This document shows positions 59,554 through 64,000 of a stretch of DNA of 64,000 bases, piece after piece; the first letter of the stretch is position 1; every line of letters starts with the position of its first letter. The notes under the pieces were generated by a model. It had not been told where the DNA came from, did not search any database, and saw only the letters and a list, made by a program, of their open reading frames with translations. The translations under genes were made by a program, and so were the position numbers. The stretch is from Candidatus Poribacteria bacterium (GTDB lineage: Bacteria; Poribacteria; WGA-4E; WGA-3G), in NCBI GenBank assembly GCA_003635195.1, contig PYIY01000201.1:23483-87482 (forward strand). The letters run 5' to 3'.

Positions 59554-60588
59554 ATGAACACGCGTCGTTTAGCTTTTCTGTTTTCGCTGCTAATATTATC
59601 CGTTTTTTGCCTACATCTTTTCAGTTGGGCAGAAGGTATGATCGTCTACGCCTATCGTGGGACGACCTACATGATGCATCCCAATGATACCATACCTACG
59701 CGGATTACGGAAGAAGGTATTTCCACGCCCTCGCCGGATGGACGCTTTTTGGCAGCGGTAGACCACGACCCGGATCGCCGTAATCTTCTCCACATCCGAG
59801 ACCTCCACACCGGTAAGAAAATCCGTTCCATCATATTGCAAGTCCATTCTTACGTCGATATTTCCTGGTCTCCAGATGGACGTTGGATTGTTTATGCTGG
59901 CAATATAGAAAGATTAAGAGCAGGGCGTGACCTGGGCACCGAAATTTTCCTAATTTCACCGGATGGACGACAGAAGCGAAAGTTACGCCATCCCCTCGGC
60001 GAAAAACCCATAGGTTTCGTCTGGGCACCAGATGCGCAATCTGTGTTTTACAATCTCGCTGCAACAGACCGACGTCAGGAAATCTGGGAGTCGAAAATCA
60101 ACGGGCAGGAAAATCCAAAGAAACATTTGCCATTCCACGACGGGGCGAGTTTCTTAAACCGTTACCCGTTCTATAGTTTCTCGCCAAACGGCAAAGAGAT
60201 TGCCTACACACCGATTCATGAAGGCGTATTTGTTACAGATGCTAAGGGGAAGAACCACCGAAAAGTAACCGATCGCGCCCATGAAAACCTATTTCCGGAT
60301 GCTGTCGGAATCGCTATCCAAGCATTCGTCAATCACCGCTTGCAGCAGTTCTTTCAGGTAGATTGGTCGCCGAATGGAAAACATCTTGTGTTTTCTGCTG
60401 AGACGCTTGCGGGTCATTACGGCCTCTACATCTACTCGTTTGCGTCCAACGAAGCTCAGCGTTTAGTCCTTTTGCGGAATAGTCTCCCTATTTCGCCGCG
60501 CTGGATTGGTGATTCATTACCAGTGCAACCACATAATAAGATGGCTGTGACGTGGGGGAGTCTCAAACGTACAACAGAGACGGATTAA
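59554..60588 (+). CDS. Secreted TolB-like beta-propeller protein (tandem copy 1)
   Basis: A 344-residue protein. After a signal peptide (LAFLFSLLILSVFCLHLFSWA) come repeats of the PD40/WD40-like type: VDISWSPDGRWIVYAG, EIFLISPDGRQKRKL, IGFVWAPDAQSVFYN, YSFSPNGKEIAYTP and FQVDWSPNGKHLVFSAE. The start at 59554 follows GGAG with an eight-base spacer; an ATG at 59542 would add four residues. Such propellers bind partners in the periplasm; a role in TolB-like assembly is possible. It is a near-identical neighbour of the next gene. No enzymatic motif is visible. Confidence 0.85.
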   Translation: MNTRRLAFLFSLLILSVFCLHLFSWAEGMIVYAYRGTTYMMHPNDTIPTRITEEGISTPSPDGRFLAAVDHDPDRRNLLHIRDLHTGKKIRSIILQVHSYVDISWSPDGRWIVYAGNIERLRAGRDLGTEIFLISPDGRQKRKLRHPLGEKPIGFVWAPDAQSVFYNLAATDRRQEIWESKINGQENPKKHLPFHDGASFLNRYPFYSFSPNGKEIAYTPIHEGVFVTDAKGKNHRKVTDRAHENLFPDAVGIAIQAFVNHRLQQFFQVDWSPNGKHLVFSAETLAGHYGLYIYSFASNEAQRLVLLRNSLPISPRWIGDSLPVQPHNKMAVTWGSLKRTTETD

Positions 60589-60723
60589 TGTATTTTTCCG
60601 TTTCCTATTGGCTTGGTACAGGAAGGGCAGACACAAATAATGTATAGAAAGATGTTTGGTAATTAATCAACGCACCTTAACCTTGGCTGTTAGGGCAGCT
60701 ATTTTTGAAATGAGGACTTCCTA
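60589..60723. other. Gap between the two beta-propeller genes
   Basis: No clear feature is seen, apart from GAGGACTTCCT before the second gene, which includes its ribosome site (GAGGA at 60711-60715). Confidence 0.4.
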
Positions 60724-61767
60724 ATGAACACACATCGCTTGATTTTTCTGGTTTCGGTAATAATTCTTCTATTGGGCATTTGCCCAAATCTGCTCTGTTG
60801 GGCAGAAGGTATGATCGTCTACGCCTATCGTGGGACGACCTACATGATACATCCCAATGATACCGTACCTACACCTACGCGGATTACGGAAGAAGGTATT
60901 TCGACACCTTCGCCGGATGGACGCTTTTTGGCAGCAGTAGACCACGACCCTGATCGCCGTAACCTTCTCCATATCCGAGACCTTCGCACCGGTAAGAAAA
61001 TTCGTTCCATCACATTGCAAGTCCATTCTTACGTCGATATTTCTTGGTCCCCAGATGGACGTTGGATTGTCTATGCTGGCAGTCCACAAAGGATAAGAGG
61101 CGGACGCGATCTGGACACAGAAATTTTTCTAATTTCGCCGGATGGACGACAGAAACGGAAGTTACCCCACCCCATTGGCGAAAGACCTATAGGTTTCGTC
61201 TGGGCACCAGATGCGCAATCCGTGTTCTACAATCTCGCTTCAACGGACAGGCTTCAGGAAATCTGGGAGTCGAACGTCAATGGGCAGGAGAAACCCAAGA
61301 AACATTTGCCATTCCCGGAACGTGCGGGTTTCTTAAGCCGTTACCCGTTCTATGCATTCTCCCCAGACGGTAAAAAAATTGCCTACACACCGCTTCATGA
61401 AGGCATATTTGTCGCGGATATTGAAGGGAGAAACCACCAAAAAGTAGTCGATCACGTTCATGAAGCCATATTTGTTGTAAATGCTAATGGAATAAATCTC
61501 CTCGAAGAAATGGCCAATCGCGGCTTGCGGCAGTTCTTTCAAGTGGATTGGTCCCCGAATGGCAAATATCTTGTATTCTCTGTTGATATCGGTTTTAGTA
61601 ATTATGGGCTCTACATCTATTCGTTCGCCTCTCAGAAAGTTCGGCGTCTAGTACTTTTGCAGGATAGTCTCCCTATTTTGCCGCGCTGGGTTGGTGATTC
61701 ATTACCAGTGCAACCACATAATAAGATGGCTGTGACGTGGGGTAGCATCAAGCGTTCAAAGAACTAA
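60724..61767 (+). CDS. Secreted TolB-like beta-propeller protein (tandem copy 2)
   Basis: A 347-residue paralogue of the upstream propeller. The mature N-terminal 170 residues and the C-terminal 30 are almost the same, including the DNA in long stretches, while the signal peptide and residues about 230-270 have diverged (an inserted EAIFVVNANGINLLEEMANRG segment). The repeats VDISWSPDGRWIVYAG and EIFLISPDGRQKRKL are kept. Close DNA identity implies recent duplication or gene conversion. Separate ribosome site; role as for copy 1. Confidence 0.85.
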   Translation: MNTHRLIFLVSVIILLLGICPNLLCWAEGMIVYAYRGTTYMIHPNDTVPTPTRITEEGISTPSPDGRFLAAVDHDPDRRNLLHIRDLRTGKKIRSITLQVHSYVDISWSPDGRWIVYAGSPQRIRGGRDLDTEIFLISPDGRQKRKLPHPIGERPIGFVWAPDAQSVFYNLASTDRLQEIWESNVNGQEKPKKHLPFPERAGFLSRYPFYAFSPDGKKIAYTPLHEGIFVADIEGRNHQKVVDHVHEAIFVVNANGINLLEEMANRGLRQFFQVDWSPNGKYLVFSVDIGFSNYGLYIYSFASQKVRRLVLLQDSLPILPRWVGDSLPVQPHNKMAVTWGSIKRSKN

Positions 61768-61808
61768 TCTGAACTCGCTACTCGCACGTGCACAACCTAA
61801 ATTCGCTT

Positions 61809-62753
61809 CTAATAGCCTTTTTCTTTATCAATCACGCTAAGAAGTCGTTTACCAACGAGCAGTCGTTCTAAGTTATCACAGAACAGTCCCACCGTCCGAT
61901 CCACACGAATCGGTGAACCCCCAGCAACGTGTGGTGTAATAATAACATTCGGCAGATCCCATAACGGACTGTCGGTAGGCAATGGTTCCTCAGGTGTAAC
62001 ATCCAGCCCAGCACCGCCGATGCTTCCTGAAGTCAACGCACGGAGCAGTGCCGGTCCGTCTACAATCTTGCCGCGTGTGACGTTGATGAGCAACGCGTGC
62101 GACTTCATCTGTTCAAATGCTGCATCGTTAAACATACCGTGCGTCTCCGGTGTCAGTGGCGCACAGATAGCAACGACATCCGATTCCGAAAGGAGGTCAT
62201 GAAAGCGATCCATCTTCCAGACTTCATGAACAAACGACGGGGCCTCAACCGTCTCCGGATCGACAGCGATGACACGCATATCAAACCCCTGTGCTCGGCG
62301 CGCAACGTCAATACCTGTGCCGCCAAGTCCAACAATGCCCAGTGTCCGTTCGCTTAACTCCCACGTCGCGAGGCGGATTGACATCCGATTATCCCATGTC
62401 CGTTCACGTACCGAGCGTCCGATGCCGCGTAATAGGCCGAGAAGTAAAGCCCATGTCTGGTCTGCCAGATGGGGTCCAACGAAGCCTTTTGCACTCGTCA
62501 GAATAACATCGCTCTTGACGAATTCCGGGAACAGTAAGCCGTCAACGCCCGCTGAAAGTACTTGCACCCATTTTAACTGCTTCGCATTTTCAAAAAGCGC
62601 GCGGTTAAACCCACCGAATACAATGTCAGTATCCGCGATTTCACGCAGTGCTTCCTCCGAATTTTGTGGTCTCACAAGCAAAAGCGCGTCAGAAACCGAT
62701 GCGATCCGCTGTTGCTGTTCTGATGTAATATCGGTGTTAATCAGAATTTTCAT
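61809..62753 (-). CDS. D-2-hydroxyacid dehydrogenase family protein
   Basis: A 314-residue NAD(P)-dependent oxidoreductase of the D-isomer-specific 2-hydroxyacid family (glyoxylate/hydroxypyruvate reductase group). The cofactor motif is LGIVGLGGTGIDVARRA, then VAICAPLTPETHGMFN and LINVTRGKIVDGPALLRAL (catalytic Arg), GLDVTPEEPLP (Glu) and TPHVAGGSP (catalytic His). A GGGAGATG site precedes the ATG. It faces away from the cytochrome-like gene. Confidence 0.92.
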   Translation of the reverse strand: MKILINTDITSEQQQRIASVSDALLLVRPQNSEEALREIADTDIVFGGFNRALFENAKQLKWVQVLSAGVDGLLFPEFVKSDVILTSAKGFVGPHLADQTWALLLGLLRGIGRSVRERTWDNRMSIRLATWELSERTLGIVGLGGTGIDVARRAQGFDMRVIAVDPETVEAPSFVHEVWKMDRFHDLLSESDVVAICAPLTPETHGMFNDAAFEQMKSHALLINVTRGKIVDGPALLRALTSGSIGGAGLDVTPEEPLPTDSPLWDLPNVIITPHVAGGSPIRVDRTVGLFCDNLERLLVGKRLLSVIDKEKGY

Positions 62754-62754
62754 A

Positions 62755-62783
62755 TTGACATCTCCCGTATATCGTGGTATTCT
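62755..62783 (+). promoter_or_regulatory. Promoter of the cytochrome-like lipoprotein gene
   Basis: An exact TTGACA at 62755-62760 and TATTCT at 62778-62783 are spaced 17 bp apart. A start near 62790 rules out a frame beginning at 62774. Confidence 0.65.
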
Positions 62784-62845
62784 ATATACAGAATAGCGAG
62801 ATTCTTACACTCAAAAATACATTCTCAGAAAAGGAGAATTTTATT

Positions 62846-63409
62846 GTGATTGATTCATCTTCTACGCGTCTGTCTAACCGACGTGAGCGTACTTTTTCCG
62901 TTTCCATTTTGGCACAGCTGGGAAGCCAAAATTTGCGCTTCATTGCTGTTATGAGCGTTTTCCTTGCAGCCATTTTCATCGCGAGTTGTGGCGACGAGGG
63001 CGATATCACTGAAGATACCACCGGTATGACAGATGTCCTACAACCGACAACAACACCCGAAACGCAGACCCCTGCTCAACCAGAAGACCCCGCGGTTATT
63101 GAGGTGCCCCCTGTCGTTGAAGAACCGGGGGTCTCTTTTAAGGACGATATCCAACCCATCCTTGCTGAAAGATGTGCCACGCCACAATGCCATGTCGCCG
63201 GGCATTTTACAGGGTTAGACCTCAGCAAATACGATACCTTCAAAAAAGGCGGAAACGGCGGTGCTGCATTTGCTGCGGGTAACGGCGAAGGCAGTTTTGT
63301 TGTTAAACGCATTGATGGCGGCGGCATGCCCCCTGGTGGACCACCGTTGGACGCAGACCAAATCCAACTCTTCATTGATTGGATTGATGAAGGTGCCGAA
63401 AACAACTAA
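62846..63409 (+). CDS. Lipoprotein with a planctomycete-type cytochrome c-like domain
   Basis: About 187 residues from a GTG preceded by AAAAGGAG. The N-terminus is long and basic, then a hydrophobic segment with lipobox IASC (FLAAIFIASC, Cys about 51). A linker rich in Pro, Glu and Thr (about 58-95) leads to a domain with FKDDIQPILAERCATPQCHV: the heme motif is CxxxCH instead of CxxCH. Downstream are GGGMPPGGPPLDADQIQL and DWIDEGAEN, the usual end of PSCyt1-like domains, with the Met as possible axial ligand. It probably transfers electrons at the cell envelope. Confidence 0.82.
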   Translation: MIDSSSTRLSNRRERTFSVSILAQLGSQNLRFIAVMSVFLAAIFIASCGDEGDITEDTTGMTDVLQPTTTPETQTPAQPEDPAVIEVPPVVEEPGVSFKDDIQPILAERCATPQCHVAGHFTGLDLSKYDTFKKGGNGGAAFAAGNGEGSFVVKRIDGGGMPPGGPPLDADQIQLFIDWIDEGAENN

Positions 63410-63468
63410 AATTTAGTGGCAGCATACCATTCTTGTCCTTCTGTGTCAAGCTGAAAAGGTTGTCAATC

Positions 63469-63490
63469 CAGGGTTATTTAGTTTTAAGAT
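63469..63490 (-). repeat. Probable terminal repeat of an ISAs1-type insertion sequence
   Basis: CAGGGTTATTTAGTTTTAAG at 63469-63488 begins with CAGGG, as ISAs1-family ends do, and lies just outside the transposase stop codon. The other end is beyond the window. Confidence 0.55.
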
Positions 63491-63493
63491 TTC

Positions 63494-64000
63494 TCACTGG
63501 ATGAGGTTAACTGCGAGTTTAGGTTCTGAAGCGAAAAATCGCAGTGTTTCAGCGATCTTTTTCTGTCCATCAAAGCGTAAGACCGACAGGGCAGTGTTTC
63601 GTAATGCTGCCATGACGTGTGGGAGATTCCCCGTTCTTGCCTGTGAAGCGTCCTCACCGAGAACGTTGTCTCGCACCCAATGCACCTTGTTCTCTATGGT
63701 CCAATGTTCACGTCGGAGTTTGAGTAAGTCTTTTGCGGATGCGACTTCTGGTGCGAGGCTTGTGATGCCATATTGCGTCTGATAGGTGATCTCGGCTGTT
63801 TTTGTATTCTCCCGCAGAGATTTATATTGATAAACCTGAGCGAGTCCTGGCCATTTGATGTAATCTGTCAAGAGTGTGCTGACTGTGAGTGTGCGTGTTG
63901 TGGTAAACCCGTGTGATGTTTCAACCTCTATGTGCGTATCAAGATGTGCGGTTGCCTGGGTGTGTAGGTTCTCAAAGCGTCGTTTTTCAATATCTTCTGG
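63494..64000 (-). CDS. ISAs1 family transposase, partial (5' end outside the window)
   Basis: The C-terminal 168 residues of a transposase. The frame stays open from the stop at 63494 to the window edge at 64000, starting PEDIEKRRFENLHTQA. It includes HGFTTTRTLTV, then YQTQYGITSLAPE, HWTIENKVHWVRDNVLGED and TGNLPHVMAALRN, the standard end of ISAs1 DDE transposases with the catalytic Glu in WTIENKVHW. An internal TTG at 63871 is not the true start. The ISAs1 ends differ from the MITE-like elements in this window (GGACTTACGCA), so it is not their obvious parent. Confidence 0.9.
   Translation of the reverse strand, partial: PEDIEKRRFENLHTQATAHLDTHIEVETSHGFTTTRTLTVSTLLTDYIKWPGLAQVYQYKSLRENTKTAEITYQTQYGITSLAPEVASAKDLLKLRREHWTIENKVHWVRDNVLGEDASQARTGNLPHVMAALRNTALSVLRFDGQKKIAETLRFFASEPKLAVNLIQ

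Noticed and set aside
62774..62845. Longer start for the cytochrome-like lipoprotein
   Set aside because: The added residues overlap the promoter -10 region; the GTG at 62846 has a strong AAAAGGAG site.

Overview
The window looks like a chromosomal contig of moderate GC from an uncultured, Gram-negative-type heterotroph. A TonB-dependent receptor, OmpA-type and beta-barrel proteins, and lipoproteins imply an outer membrane. The repertoire is reminiscent of Candidatus Poribacteria or related marine/sponge-associated lineages: several phytanoyl-CoA dioxygenases, several Gfo/Idh/MocA oxidoreductases, RraA and acetamidase family proteins, many small toxin-antitoxin-like pairs, and intergenic DNA full of short dispersed repeats. 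That assignment is inference from gene content, not from a marker gene. I saw no rRNA or tRNA gene and no CRISPR array.

Layout. 0.3-1.6 kb: ECF sigma factor and zinc-finger anti-sigma factor. 2.1-9.6 kb: a peptide ABC transporter operon (two ATPases, lipoprotein binding protein, two permeases) behind a near-consensus promoter; a fused MNT nucleotidyltransferase-HEPN protein sits inside it, and the first permease has no ATG/GTG/TTG start. 9.7-20.7 kb: SDR, STAS-like/PIN pair, acetamidase, trypsin/PDZ protease, outer-membrane barrel, rsmI with a 3-hydroxyacyl-CoA dehydrogenase, TVP38-type membrane protein, YafK-type L,D-transpeptidase, Gfo/Idh/MocA, EamA transporter. 20.8-27.2 kb: membrane protein, radical SAM protein with a C-terminal PCP_red-like domain, tandem phytanoyl-CoA dioxygenases, a small coiled-coil protein ending in the same PCP_red-like domain, two small proteins, another Gfo/Idh/MocA. 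27.4-28 kb: DUF433/DUF5615-type toxin-antitoxin pair.

28-33.4 kb (minus strand): a large membrane protein, then a sulfur-assimilation cluster of cysteine synthase, APS/PAPS reductase, a CysO-like ubiquitin-fold sulfur carrier with a four-residue tail after its GG, and a JAMM/Mec-like peptidase fit to trim that tail. 33.4-33.7 kb holds back-to-back promoters and a MITE-like palindromic element lying between a promoter and its gene.

34.1-46.1 kb (minus strand) is the most striking locus. It is a tight eight-gene cassette: vWA-like lipoprotein, four-helix membrane protein, FtsZ/tubulin-like GTPase, 1094-residue protein with an actin/Hsp70-type ATPase domain, single-pass protein, ZorA/MotA-like channel subunit with a long coiled-coil tail, ZorB/MotB-like OmpA-domain protein, and a membrane-anchored transglutaminase-like protein. 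It combines an ion-driven stator-like pair with two different cytoskeletal-type nucleotidases and cell-envelope components. I read it as an envelope-spanning motor or membrane-remodelling machine, possibly defensive, without the effector genes of Zorya.

46.4-64 kb: RraA-like protein, VapC-type PIN pair, sugar isomerase/epimerase, phytanoyl-CoA dioxygenase, Gfo/Idh/MocA, cytochrome c, TonB-dependent receptor with a clear terminator, acyl-CoA synthetase, two dehydrogenases around another dioxygenase, tandem TolB-like propellers, D-2-hydroxyacid dehydrogenase, a cytochrome-like lipoprotein, and the 3' part of an ISAs1-family transposase cut by the window edge. Non-coding DNA contains at least five dispersed repeat families, including a shared leader before several unrelated metabolic genes.
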